The notes beneath the pieces are model-generated. The model was not told the origin of the DNA and ran no database searches. It was given only the letters and a program-made list of their open reading frames with translations. Position numbers and translations under genes: made by a program. A stretch of 34,130 bases of DNA, taken from positions 1 through 34,130 of the forward strand of contig WGLX01000041.1 in the NCBI GenBank assembly GCA_016125355.1, written 5' to 3'. This document shows, one piece after another, positions 16,512 to 24,494 of this stretch. Each line of letters opens with the position of its first letter. Positions within the stretch are counted from its first letter, which is position 1. The stretch is from Actinomycetales bacterium. GTDB lineage: Bacteria > Actinomycetota > Actinomycetes > S36-B12.

Positions 16512-16937
16512 GTGCTGAAGGGCATCGACCCGCTGCTCAGCGGCGAGCTGCTGAGGATCCTTGACGACATGGGGCACGGCGACGAGCTCCTGCTCGTGGA
16601 CCGCAACTACCCGGCCGCGTCGTCGGGTCGGCCGGTCGTGCGTCTTGGTGAGGTGTCGGTGGTGCGGGCGGCGACCGCGATCCTCAGCGTGTTCCCGCTC
16701 GACTCGTTCATCGACACCCCGTTGGAGCGGATGGAGGTCGACGAGGACCCGGGCGTCACGACCGCTGCGCAGGACGAGCTCCTCGCCACGGCGCAGGCCG
16801 CCGAGGGCCGGCCGCTGGCATACGGGGTGGTGCCGCGGCTGGACTTCTACCAGCGGGCGCGGGGCGTGTACGCCGTCGTGCATACCCTCGACACCACGCC
16901 CTACAGCTGCTACATCCTCCACAAGGGCGTCATCTGA
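16512..16937 (+). CDS. RbsD/FucU family sugar mutarotase
   Basis: A 141-residue FucU-type enzyme predicted to interconvert anomers of fucose or a similar free sugar before phosphorylation or isomerisation. The N-terminal LKGIDPLLSGELLRILDDMG, His22 of MGHGDEL, the VDRNYP Asp and the C-terminal YAVVHTLDTTPYS...ILHKGVI follow the family, whose active site uses this His, Asp and Tyr. It starts at GTG 3 bases after the acidic-protein gene. Its stop codon lies at the edge of palindromic repeat copy 1, beyond which is a PfkB kinase. The sugar actually used cannot be deduced. Confidence 0.88.
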   Translation: MLKGIDPLLSGELLRILDDMGHGDELLLVDRNYPAASSGRPVVRLGEVSVVRAATAILSVFPLDSFIDTPLERMEVDEDPGVTTAAQDELLATAQAAEGRPLAYGVVPRLDFYQRARGVYAVVHTLDTTPYSCYILHKGVI

Positions 16938-17010
16938 CGAGTTGAACCGCTTCCCGGCTCAAATCTGCAGATTTGAGCCGGTTTCGCGGTCAGACTGCCG
17001 AATTGAACCG
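16936..17010 (+). repeat. 75-bp palindromic repeat, copy 1
   Basis: The core at 16954-16981 is a perfect 28-bp palindrome centred on CTGCAG, with CCGGCTCAAAT as its left arm. Outer words TTGAACCG (16942-16949 and 17003-17010) bound it. It matches the reverse complement of copy 2 in 71 of 75 positions, and copy 3 in 45 of 46 over its left part. It begins in the fucU stop codon and ends just before the kinase ribosome-binding site. Confidence 0.9.
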
Positions 17011-17020
17011 GGTGGAGTCC

Positions 17021-17857
17021 ATGGGATCCGTCGTCGTCATCGCCGGGAAGCTCGTCGTCGACGAGGTGCTGTGGTGTGCGCACGCCGTGACACCGGGCAG
17101 CAACCAGCGGGCGGTGGACGTGCGGCTCACGGGTGGGGGCCAGGTGTGGCATACCGCGCGGGCCATCGCCCGACTGGGAGCACCCGTCCGGGTCACCGGC
17201 TGGGCGGGGGCGGACGCGGACTCGGCACGGCTCCGGGAGGAGCTTCAGGCCGCGGGCGTCGAGGATCGGCTGGTCGCGGCGGGTCGGGCGGTGCGATCCA
17301 CGGTGCTCATCGGTCCTGACGGCGACCGGGCCATCGTGTCGCGCCCCGGCAGCGGGCGCCTCACGGTCGACGCGCTCGACGACGATGTCCTGTCTGAAGC
17401 GTCCGTACTGCACATCGATGCGTACGCGCTCGACGACATCGCGGGCGATGCCTTGATCTCGCTCGCAGAGGATGCGCATCACGCAGGCATCCCGATCAGT
17501 CTCGAGCCACCCGCCGTGCGACGGCTCGACCGCGCCGCCCCCTGGCTGGGTCAGCTGCCGCCGTTGGAGGCGCTCATCGGTCGACCCGACGAAGCGGACG
17601 CCGCGGCGCGACTCCTGGGCGCGGCACCTCGGCTACGCGTGACGCACGACGGTCCGCACGATGTGACCGTCACGGGCGTCGACGCCAGGGTCTCGCTGCC
17701 CGTGCCACCCACGACAGTGGCCACGACGGGCGCGGGTGACCGCTTCGCGGCGGGGTGGCTGGTGGCGTGCGCTCGGGGCGAGGCGATGGAAGAAGCGCTC
17801 GTCCGGGGAGTCGAGGCAGCGCAGGCCCATGCCGAGCCGACGTGGACGAGCGGTTGA
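17021..17857 (+). CDS. PfkB family carbohydrate kinase
   Basis: A 278-residue ribokinase-like kinase. It has VVVIAGKLVVDEV at the N-terminus, LTGGGQVWHTARAIARLG (the usual Gly-Gly sugar-binding signature) near residue 36, and TTGAGDRFAAGW near 236 holding the catalytic Asp. It should transfer phosphate from ATP to a sugar or similar alcohol; the substrate is unknown, and the neighbouring FucU-like gene hints at a monosaccharide. ATG 17021 follows GGTGGAG. The gene is enclosed by two inverted 75-bp repeats, and its own stop codon lies inside copy 2. It looks like a cassette separate from the genes on either side. Confidence 0.87.
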   Translation: MGSVVVIAGKLVVDEVLWCAHAVTPGSNQRAVDVRLTGGGQVWHTARAIARLGAPVRVTGWAGADADSARLREELQAAGVEDRLVAAGRAVRSTVLIGPDGDRAIVSRPGSGRLTVDALDDDVLSEASVLHIDAYALDDIAGDALISLAEDAHHAGIPISLEPPAVRRLDRAAPWLGQLPPLEALIGRPDEADAAARLLGAAPRLRVTHDGPHDVTVTGVDARVSLPVPPTTVATTGAGDRFAAGWLVACARGEAMEEALVRGVEAAQAHAEPTWTSG

Positions 17858-17925
17858 AATCCGCGGTCTGACCGCGAAACCGGCTCAAATCTGCAGATTT
17901 GAGCCGGGAAGCGGTTCAACTCGTC
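17851..17925 (-). repeat. 75-bp palindromic repeat, copy 2 (inverted relative to copy 1)
   Basis: The same element in the opposite orientation, with the perfect 28-bp palindrome at 17880-17907. It lies between the convergent kinase and ferredoxin genes and contains the kinase stop codon (17855-17857). As a strong hairpin it could stop transcription from both sides, though no T run follows. Confidence 0.9.
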
Positions 17926-17943
17926 GGAAGGGGGGGCACCTCG

Positions 17944-18192
17944 CTAGCGCGGAGGTGGGGGCTTCTCGAGGTGGAGGGCCAGCACCGGGCAGGCGTGGGT
18001 CGCGTCGCGGGCGGCGGCCAGGTCCGACTTGGCGATGTTCGCCCGCACCGTGCCGCCGGGCAGCACGGGGTAGCCCCACTCGTCCAGCTCGATGAGGTGC
18101 GGTGCGGCGTCGTGGCACAGCCCCCGTCCATCGCACCGGATCGGGTCCAGCGCGAGAACGGCCGCGGCCTGCTGCGTGGTGGTGCTCGTCAT
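17944..18192 (-). CDS. Small ferredoxin, probably 3Fe-4S
   Basis: An 82-residue electron-transfer protein with RCDGRGLCHDAAPHLIELD near residues 19-37 and a C-terminal ACPVLAL. Three cysteines (CxxxxxC and CP) fit the single-cluster ferredoxins common in actinobacteria, usually with a [3Fe-4S] cluster. Its ATG overlaps the stop of the NuoF-like gene by 4 bases (ATGA), so both are made from one mRNA and the flavoprotein is the likely redox partner. The Pro-rich end (EKPPPPR) may be flexible. Confidence 0.85.
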   Translation of the reverse strand: MTSTTTQQAAAVLALDPIRCDGRGLCHDAAPHLIELDEWGYPVLPGGTVRANIAKSDLAAARDATHACPVLALHLEKPPPPR

Positions 18193-19508
18193 TCGAAGTC
18201 CCTCCCATCGGGATCCATGGCGGTCAGCCGCACGGGGGGCACCGGCAGCGCATGCGCATCGGTCACCGGCCGCCGGCCCACGACGGAGCAGCGGCCGTCG
18301 AGGTGCAGCGCCACCTCGTCGTCGAAGGCAGCGAGCCCGGTGGACACGAAGCGCGCCGTGCCGTCAGGGTGCTTGCAGCCGCCCCGCCCGGTGATCAGGC
18401 CGAGACGCGTGCGCAGCTGCTTCATGCCTGGCTCGTCGAACTGCCGCAGTGCGAGGGCGCGGACGTCATCGGCGACGGTCGGCAGGCCGAACATGCACGG
18501 TCCGCACTGACCGGCACTCTCGCCGGCCATCCACGCGGCCACGCGGGCCATCTCCTCTAGTGGGCAGGTGGTCTCGTCGACGGCCCACAGGATGGACGCG
18601 CCGATCACTCCGCCGGCGTTGCGCACCGAATCGGGATCCCACGCCACGGCGTCGAAGCCGGAGCCCGCGACCCATCCGCCGCCGTAGCCGCCGGTGAGGT
18701 AGCCGCGGATGGGACCGGTCGGTCCGCCGCACAGCGCCAGGATGTCCGCGACGGACGTGCCCGTCGGCACCTCGACGATGCCCGGACGGGCCACGCCGCC
18801 GCCGACGGTCACGAGGGTCGTGCCGGGGGCCGACGCCGCACCCACCGTGGAGTACCAGCTCCCGCCATGACGGGCGATGAGGGCCATGTGCGCGAGAGTC
18901 TCGGCGTTCTGCACGAGCGTTGGCCGCCCGGCTGCGCCGCGCTGGAAGGGCCGGTCGGGGTAGACCGGGGTCCCGATGCCATCGCCCACCCAGTGCGACA
19001 AGGCCGACTCCTCGCTGGAGACGTACCGCGCGGGCGGGGTGACCAGGGTGATCGGCACATCGTCGACGCGGGCCGCGGCCCGCTCATACAGGGCCCGCTC
19101 GAGGACTCCGATGGACGGGGAGCCGCGGTGCACGGCGAGGAAGGCATCGGTGGCCCCGACGGTCTGGGCTGCCGCCTGGATGCCGTCCAGCACGAGGTGC
19201 GGTGACGCAGCGAGCAGGACCTCGTCCTTGCTGCTCGCGGGCTCGCCCTCCATGGCGTTGCCGATGACGACCGGCTGGCGGGTGCGGCTGAGCCGGCCCC
19301 GCTCATGTGAGCTCTTCACCACGGCGCGCAGCTTCAGGTGCGTCGGGAACCAGCCGCCGCCACGTCCACGAAGGCCTGCCCTCTCGACCTCGTCGACGAG
19401 CCCGCCGGGGCTGCCGCCGTGCCGCTTCGGAAGGGTCGGCAGCGGCCCGTGCTGATCGCGGTGCGCCGCCAGGGAGGAGGGGGTGTCGAGTCCCAGTCGT
19501 CCGGCCAT
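18189..19508 (-). CDS. NuoF-like NADH-binding flavoprotein
   Basis: A 439-residue relative of the 51-kDa NADH dehydrogenase subunit (NuoF). It has the FMN-site motif LRGRGGGWFPTHLKL, an NAMEGEPASSKDEVLL segment, YVSSEESALSHWVGDG, QNAETLAH and a C-terminal iron-sulfur region ESAGQCGPCMFG with a later GRGGCKHPDG. In true NuoF the cluster motif starts with Cys, where this protein has Ala, leaving three likely ligands. No other complex I genes are near. It probably passes electrons between NAD(P)H and the overlapping ferredoxin. The start is uncertain: ATG 19508 is conservative, while TTG 19556 or GTG 19595 would add an N-terminal LLLTPF-like stretch seen in relatives. Confidence 0.85.
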   Translation of the reverse strand: MAGRLGLDTPSSLAAHRDQHGPLPTLPKRHGGSPGGLVDEVERAGLRGRGGGWFPTHLKLRAVVKSSHERGRLSRTRQPVVIGNAMEGEPASSKDEVLLAASPHLVLDGIQAAAQTVGATDAFLAVHRGSPSIGVLERALYERAAARVDDVPITLVTPPARYVSSEESALSHWVGDGIGTPVYPDRPFQRGAAGRPTLVQNAETLAHMALIARHGGSWYSTVGAASAPGTTLVTVGGGVARPGIVEVPTGTSVADILALCGGPTGPIRGYLTGGYGGGWVAGSGFDAVAWDPDSVRNAGGVIGASILWAVDETTCPLEEMARVAAWMAGESAGQCGPCMFGLPTVADDVRALALRQFDEPGMKQLRTRLGLITGRGGCKHPDGTARFVSTGLAAFDDEVALHLDGRCSVVGRRPVTDAHALPVPPVRLTAMDPDGRDFE

Positions 19509-19576
19509 GGCGGCATGCTGCCGGAAGGGCGTGAGGAGGAGGCCTTGTCTGGGCAAGGGGAAGGTAAAGGGCGGAG

Positions 19577-19588
19577 TAGGTTCGGCGC
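19577..19588 (+). promoter_or_regulatory. Leaderless-type promoter (-10) of xylB
   Basis: TAGGTT at 19577-19582 is followed by 6 nt and ATG 19589, with no Shine-Dalgarno sequence. Upstream, CCTTG and CAAGG (19543-19547, 19554-19558) form a weak inverted repeat that could be a regulator site. Confidence 0.58.
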
Positions 19589-20977
19589 ATGGCACTCGTC
19601 GCGGGAGTGGACTCGTCCACGCAGTCGGTGAAGATCGTCGTCAGGGACTCGGAGACCGGGGCCCTGGTCCGGGAGGCGAAGGCTTCGCACCCGGACGGCA
19701 CCGAGGTGCATCCGTCCGCCTGGCTCGATGCCCTCGACACGGCGATGGGGGGCATTCTCGAGGGTGTTGAGGCGCTGGCGGTGGCGGGCCAGCAGCACGG
19801 CATGGTGGCCCTCGATGAGGAGGACGCCGTCGTCCGGCCCGCCCTGCTGTGGAACGACACCCGCTCCGCCCCGGACGCCGACGATCTCGTCGAGGAGCTC
19901 GGTGGGCCGCAGGCGTGGGCGGATGCGGTGGGCAGTGTGCCGCTGGCCGCGTTCACCGTCACGAAGGCACGCTGGATGGCGCGCGTCGAGCCGGAGAATG
20001 CCGCGCGCACGACCCGCATGATGCTGCCGCACGACTACCTCACCTGGGTGCTCGCCGGTCGGCCCGACACCGCGGTGACCGATCGCGGGGAGGCCTCCGG
20101 AACCGGGTACTGGTCGCCGATCACGGGCCAGTACCGGAAGGACCTGCTCGAGCTCGCGCTCGGTCACGTGCCGCTCGTGCCGCGGGTCGCCGCCCCGCAC
20201 GAGGAGATCGGACGCACGTCGACGGGGATCGCCCTCGGTCCGGGCACGGGCGACAACATGGGCGCCGCCCTCGGCCTGGAGCTGCAGCCGGGCGATGTCG
20301 TCGTGTCGTTGGGCACCTCGGGCACGGCGTTCGCGGTGTCGACGGTGCCGGCACGCGATGCGAGCGGGCTCGTCGCCGGCTTCGCCGACGCCACCGGACG
20401 CTTCCTGCCGCTCGTGTGCACGCTCAACGCGGCCCGCGTCCTCACGTCCACCGCGGAGATGCTCGGGGTCGACATGGACGAGTTCGCCCGCCTCGCCCTC
20501 TCCGCACCCGCGGGCGCGGAGGGCTTGGCGCTGCTCCCGTACCTCGACGGCGAGCGCACGCCCAACCTGCCGGACGCACGTGGCTCCCTGCACGGCATCA
20601 GCCGCGCGAACATGACGCCAGCGACGATCGCGCGCGCCGCGGTCGAGGGGATGCTGGGCGGCCTGGCCGATGCCGTCGATGCGCTCATCGACGTGGGCGT
20701 GCAGCCGCGGCGCATCCTGCTCGTGGGTGGCGCCGCGGCCAACCCGGCGGTGGGTGCCGTGGCCGCGACGATGTTCCCCGCGCAGGTCGTCATCCCGCCG
20801 CCGGGGGAGTACGTCGCCGATGGCGCGGCGCGGCAGGCGGCTTGGGTGCTGGCCGGCGGCGACGCCGCGCCCACGTGGGACAGCATGCGGCAAGGCGAGA
20901 CCCTCACCTACGACGCCGAGCCCGTGGCAGCGGTGCGCGAGCAGTACCGCGCGGCGCGCACCTCCCTGTACGGCTGA
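19589..20977 (+). CDS. xylB: Xylulokinase
   Basis: A 462-residue FGGY-family kinase that phosphorylates D-xylulose to xylulose 5-phosphate with ATP. Motifs in order: [11 protein letters not shown] near residue 5, [30 protein letters not shown] with the likely catalytic Asp, [20 protein letters not shown] and [15 protein letters not shown]. Length and motifs are normal for XylB. The next gene on the same strand is xylose isomerase, supporting xylulose as substrate. It is divergent from the NuoF-like gene with an 80-base gap. Confidence 0.93.
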   Translation: MALVAGVDSSTQSVKIVVRDSETGALVREAKASHPDGTEVHPSAWLDALDTAMGGILEGVEALAVAGQQHGMVALDEEDAVVRPALLWNDTRSAPDADDLVEELGGPQAWADAVGSVPLAAFTVTKARWMARVEPENAARTTRMMLPHDYLTWVLAGRPDTAVTDRGEASGTGYWSPITGQYRKDLLELALGHVPLVPRVAAPHEEIGRTSTGIALGPGTGDNMGAALGLELQPGDVVVSLGTSGTAFAVSTVPARDASGLVAGFADATGRFLPLVCTLNAARVLTSTAEMLGVDMDEFARLALSAPAGAEGLALLPYLDGERTPNLPDARGSLHGISRANMTPATIARAAVEGMLGGLADAVDALIDVGVQPRRILLVGGAAANPAVGAVAATMFPAQVVIPPPGEYVADGAARQAAWVLAGGDAAPTWDSMRQGETLTYDAEPVAAVREQYRAARTSLYG

Positions 20978-20982
20978 CCCGT

Positions 20983-21040
20983 CGACTGCTCCGTCTTTCG
21001 TCACAAGGGCCACCCGTTGCGACGAAAGACGTAGCAGTCG
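20983..21040. other. Long stem-loop between xylB and xylA
   Basis: Two 20-nt arms (20983-21002 and 21021-21040; left arm starts CGACTGCTCCGTC) pair at 19 of 20 positions around an 18-nt loop. It begins 6 bases after the xylB stop. It could end or attenuate xylB transcription, protect the mRNA, or be a copy of a palindromic repeat. No T run follows, so a classic terminator is not shown. Confidence 0.65.
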
Positions 21041-21104
21041 CCGAGCGTGCACCCGGCGTGACCAAATCGTTATCGGTCCGTGGCTGTTCCTTGTCGCAAA
21101 ACCG

Positions 21105-21148
21105 TTGCATCAGCAAAGCCCTGATGCATATGTTGGCGCTGACAACAT
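21105..21148 (+). promoter_or_regulatory. Candidate xylA promoter with overlapping operator-like repeats
   Basis: TTGCAT (21105-21110) and TATGTT (21129-21134) are spaced by 18 bp and could be -35 and -10. Two inverted repeats overlap them: TGCATCAG/CTGATGCA (21106-21113, 21121-21128) and ATGTTG/CAACAT (21130-21135, 21143-21148), each with a 7-bp spacer. The ROK repressor encoded downstream is the natural candidate to bind here (inference). Confidence 0.55.
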
Positions 21149-21176
21149 TTAGACGCCACGACGACAACGAGGTTCC

Positions 21177-22343
21177 GTGTCCAAGGATCTGCACGTGCGG
21201 TCGACCGACAAGTTCTCCTTCGGGCTGTGGACCGTGGGCAACCGGGGACGGGATCCCTTCGGTGAGGCGGTCCGCCCGAAGATCGAGGTCTCGGACATGC
21301 TGCGGGGCCTTGCGGACATCGGCGTCTACGGCGTCAGCTTCCACGACGACGACCTGATGACCTTCGGTGCCAGCGAGCCCCAGCGGCGCGCGGAGCTCGA
21401 CGCCTTCAAGAAGGACCTGGAGGCCACCGGGCTGAAGTGCACCATGGCCACGACCAACCTCTTCTACCACCCGGTCTTCAAGGACGGCGCCTTCACCTCG
21501 AACGATCCGCAGGTGCGCAAGTACGCGATCCAGAAGGTGATGCGCAACCTCGACGTCGCGGCCGAGCTCGGCGCTCCGGTCTACGTGTTCTGGGGTGGTC
21601 GCGAGGGCGTGGAGTCGCCGACCGCCAAGGACACTCGCGATGCGCTCTCCCGCTACGCGGAGGCGCTCGACTTCCTCGCCGGCTACGTCAAGGACAAGGG
21701 CTACGACATCAAGTTCGCCCTCGAGCCGAAGCCGAACGAGCCTCGCGGCGACATCTACCTGCCCACGGTGGGCCACGCGCTGGCGTTCATCGAGACCCTC
21801 CAGCACAGCGAGATGGTCGGCGTGAACCCCGAGGTCGCCCACGAGACGATGTCGGGCCTGTCCTTCTACCAGGGCGTCGCGCAGGCGATCTGGCAGGGCA
21901 AGCTGTTCCACATCGACCTCAACGATCAGCGGATCGGCCGGTTCGACCAGGACTTCCGCTTCGGCTCCGAGGGCATCAAGGACCACTTCTTCCTCGTCCG
22001 CCTGCTGGAGAACAGCGGCTACGAGGGCGTCAAGCACTTCGACGCGCACGCGTACCGCACGGAGGATGTCGAGGGCGTGTGGGACTTCGCCCGCGGCTGC
22101 ATCCGCAACTACCTCGCATTCGCGGAGAAGGCCCGCGAATTCGACGCAGACCCCCGCGTTGCAGAAGCGATGGCCTATACGGGCGTCGCGGAACTCGCGG
22201 TTCCGACTGTCGGCCCGTACACACCTGAGGCCGCAGCCGGGCTCATGGCCGAGACGTTCGACGTCGACACTCTCGCGAAGCGCGGGTTCGGCATCGAGAA
22301 GCTCGACCAGCTCGCCGTCGATCACATCCTGGGCATCGCCTAG
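21177..22343 (+). CDS. xylA: Xylose isomerase
   Basis: A 388-residue TIM-barrel enzyme of the actinobacterial (class I) size that converts D-xylose to D-xylulose using two divalent metal ions. Typical segments: KFSFGLWTVGNRGRDPFG at the start, YGVSFHDDD with the catalytic His, VFWGGREG, FALEPKPNEPRGD with a metal-binding Glu, NPEVAHE and HIDLNDQRIGRFDQDFRFG with metal-binding Asp residues. It starts at GTG after ACGAGG. It follows xylB on the same strand but has its own candidate promoter and operator. Confidence 0.96.
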   Translation: MSKDLHVRSTDKFSFGLWTVGNRGRDPFGEAVRPKIEVSDMLRGLADIGVYGVSFHDDDLMTFGASEPQRRAELDAFKKDLEATGLKCTMATTNLFYHPVFKDGAFTSNDPQVRKYAIQKVMRNLDVAAELGAPVYVFWGGREGVESPTAKDTRDALSRYAEALDFLAGYVKDKGYDIKFALEPKPNEPRGDIYLPTVGHALAFIETLQHSEMVGVNPEVAHETMSGLSFYQGVAQAIWQGKLFHIDLNDQRIGRFDQDFRFGSEGIKDHFFLVRLLENSGYEGVKHFDAHAYRTEDVEGVWDFARGCIRNYLAFAEKAREFDADPRVAEAMAYTGVAELAVPTVGPYTPEAAAGLMAETFDVDTLAKRGFGIEKLDQLAVDHILGIA

Positions 22344-22406
22344 GTGACGGCGTCCATCACCCAACAGAGAATCGCAGGTTCGCCTGCGGGGAAAGGACAG
22401 CAACGC

Positions 22407-23567
22407 ATGTCCAAGAAGTACATCGGAGCAGTAGCCGGCCTCGCGGCCGCGTCGCTGCTGGTTGCTGCCTGTAGCAGCAGCTCTTCCTCGTCCTCAGAGT
22501 CCGCGGCTCCCGCGGCCTCGACCCCTGCGTCGGCGGCTGCGTCGGCTGCCCCGGCCGACTCCGCCATGGCGGCCAGTGGCAAGGCGTGCGTGATCCTGCC
22601 CGACGCGGCGTCCTCCGCTCGCTGGGAGACGGCAGACCGTCCGTTCCTCGAGCAGGCCTTCCAGGCTGCAGGTGTCGAGTACGACATCCAGAACGCGAAC
22701 GGTGACAAGGCCAAGTTCCAGACCATCGCCGACGGCATGCTTGCCGGTGGCTGTGGCGTCCTGGCCATCGTCAACCTCGACAGCGACACCGGTGCCGCCG
22801 TCATCCAGAAGGCGACCGCCGCTGGCGTTCCCGTCATCGACTACGACCGCCTGACCCTCGGTGGTGGTGCGCAGTACTACGTCTCCTTCGACAACGTGGC
22901 CGTCGGCACCGCGATCGGCGAGGGCCTGCTCAAGTGCCTCAGCGACCAGGGTGTGACCTCCGGCCCGGTGGCGCTGCTCAACGGCTCCCCGACCGACAAC
23001 AACGCCACGCTGTTCAAGCAGGGCTACGAGAAGGCGCTGACCGACGCGGGCTTCACCGTCCAGGCCGATCAGTCCGTGCCCGACTGGGACAACACCAAGG
23101 CCGGCACGATTTTCGAGCAGATGTACACCGAGAACAAGGGTGACTTCGTCGCAGTCGCGGCCGCCAACGACGGTCTCGGTGGCGCTGTCATCGCCGTGCT
23201 CGACCGCAACGGCCAGGCCGGCAAGATCCCGGTCTCGGGCCAGGATGCCACGGACGAGGGCCTGCAGCGCGTGCTGCTCGGCACCCAGTGCGTGACCGTG
23301 TACAAGGCCGTGAAGAAGGAAGCCGACGCAGCCTCGCAGCTGATGATCGACCTCCTCAATGGTGACCAGGCCGCTGCCGACGCTCTCGCGACCGGCTCGG
23401 TGACGGACACCCAGACCAACGCCGAGGTCCCGAGCGTCCTGCTCGAGCCGCAGCCGATCTACGCGGATTCCGTGAAGGACGTCATTGCTGACGGCTTCAC
23501 CACCGCCGACAAGATCTGCACGACGGACGAGCTCAAGGCCGCCTGCGCGAAGTACGGCGTCCAGTAG
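22407..23567 (+). CDS. xylF: Xylose-binding lipoprotein of an ABC importer
   Basis: A 386-residue solute-binding protein. The signal peptide ends in the lipobox LVAAC, followed by a Ser/Ala-rich linker of about 50 residues and a two-lobed sugar-binding fold (CVILPDAASSARWETADRPF; NLDSDTGAAVIQKATAAGVP; VSGQDATDEGLQRVLLGTQ). It resembles XylF/RbsB-type proteins. It should be tethered outside the membrane and deliver xylose to the permease. ATG 22407 follows GGGGAAAGGAC. It sits between xylA and the ATPase gene, with a strong hairpin downstream that could favour its higher expression. Confidence 0.92.
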   Translation: MSKKYIGAVAGLAAASLLVAACSSSSSSSSESAAPAASTPASAAASAAPADSAMAASGKACVILPDAASSARWETADRPFLEQAFQAAGVEYDIQNANGDKAKFQTIADGMLAGGCGVLAIVNLDSDTGAAVIQKATAAGVPVIDYDRLTLGGGAQYYVSFDNVAVGTAIGEGLLKCLSDQGVTSGPVALLNGSPTDNNATLFKQGYEKALTDAGFTVQADQSVPDWDNTKAGTIFEQMYTENKGDFVAVAAANDGLGGAVIAVLDRNGQAGKIPVSGQDATDEGLQRVLLGTQCVTVYKAVKKEADAASQLMIDLLNGDQAAADALATGSVTDTQTNAEVPSVLLEPQPIYADSVKDVIADGFTTADKICTTDELKAACAKYGVQ

Positions 23568-23606
23568 GAAGGTCCCTGCCGGCCTGAGGGCCGGTCCCCG
23601 AGGACA

Positions 23607-23643
23607 CCGGTGGGGGCGGGTGCGATCCACCCGCCCCCACCGG
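23607..23643 (+). other. Strong hairpin between binding-protein and ATPase genes
   Basis: Perfect 15-bp arms (CCGGTGGGGGCGGGT at 23607-23621 and its complement at 23629-23643) surround a 7-nt loop. A smaller hairpin (CCGGCC/GGCCGG, 23579-23584 and 23589-23594) lies just before. There is no T run. In binding-protein operons such structures often stabilise the upstream mRNA or reduce read-through, giving excess binding protein. Confidence 0.7.
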
Positions 23644-23705
23644 CACGCCGGGGCTCATTTCTCGATGTGCCTGCACTCCCGCAACGGTTACGACAAGGTG
23701 AGGAC

Positions 23706-24494
23706 ATGACGTCAGATACCCCCCTCCTCGAGTTGAGAGGCATCAACAAGAGCTTCGGGCCGGTCCACGTTCTCCAGAACGTCGACCTGAAGGTCTGGCC
23801 CGGCCAGGTCACCGCCCTCGTGGGCGACAACGGCGCAGGCAAGAGCACGCTCATCAAGGGCGTCGCCGGCATCTACCCCTTCGACTCGGGTGACTACCTG
23901 TTCGAGGGTAAGAACGCCCAGGTTCACGATCCCAAGCAGGCCAACGCCCTCGGGATCGAGGTCGTCTACCAGGACCTCGCCCTGTGCGACAACCTCGACG
24001 TCGTGCACAACATGTTCCTCGGCCGCGAGGAGGCCAAGGCCAGCATCCTCGACGAGATCACCATGGAGAAGCGGGCGACCGAGACCCTCGCGGGCCTGTC
24101 CGTCCGCACGCTGAAGTCCGTGCGCCAGCAGGTGTCCAGCCTTTCCGGCGGCCAGCGGCAGACGGTGGCCATCGCGCGCGCGGTCCTGTGGAACTCCAAG
24201 CTGGTCATCCTCGACGAGCCCACCGCCGCCCTCGGCGTCGCGCAGACCGAACAGGTCCTCAACCTCGTACGCCGCCTGGCCGATGCCGGCCTCGGCGTCA
24301 TCCTCATCTCGCACAACATGAACGACGTCATGCGGGTCGCCGACAACGTGGCCTGCCTCTACCTCGGCCAGATGGCGGCACAGGTGCCGGCCACCGCGGT
24401 CGACCACACCACGATCGTCGAGCTCATCACCGCCGGTCGTTCCGGGGACATCGGCATCCAGTCCGATGACCTCGTCTCGGGAGGTGCGGCATGA
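23706..24494 (+). CDS. xylG: Sugar ABC importer ATP-binding protein, single domain
   Basis: A 262-residue ATPase that powers xylose import. Walker A GDNGAGKST is near residue 41, the Q-loop YQDLALCDNLDVVHN near 88, the signature LSGGQRQ near 144, Walker B LVILDEPTAAL and the switch His in ISHNMND. Classical XylG, RbsA and AraG have two fused ATPase domains of about 500 residues; this one has only one and should work as a homodimer, as in FrcA-type systems. ATG 23706 follows AGGTGAGG. It overlaps the permease gene by 4 bases (ATGA). Confidence 0.92.
   Translation: MTSDTPLLELRGINKSFGPVHVLQNVDLKVWPGQVTALVGDNGAGKSTLIKGVAGIYPFDSGDYLFEGKNAQVHDPKQANALGIEVVYQDLALCDNLDVVHNMFLGREEAKASILDEITMEKRATETLAGLSVRTLKSVRQQVSSLSGGQRQTVAIARAVLWNSKLVILDEPTAALGVAQTEQVLNLVRRLADAGLGVILISHNMNDVMRVADNVACLYLGQMAAQVPATAVDHTTIVELITAGRSGDIGIQSDDLVSGGAA

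Noticed and set aside
17851-17925. Simple intrinsic terminator between the kinase and ferredoxin genes
   Set aside because: No T run follows, and the same 75-bp sequence recurs elsewhere, so it is better described as a repeat element even if it also stops transcription.
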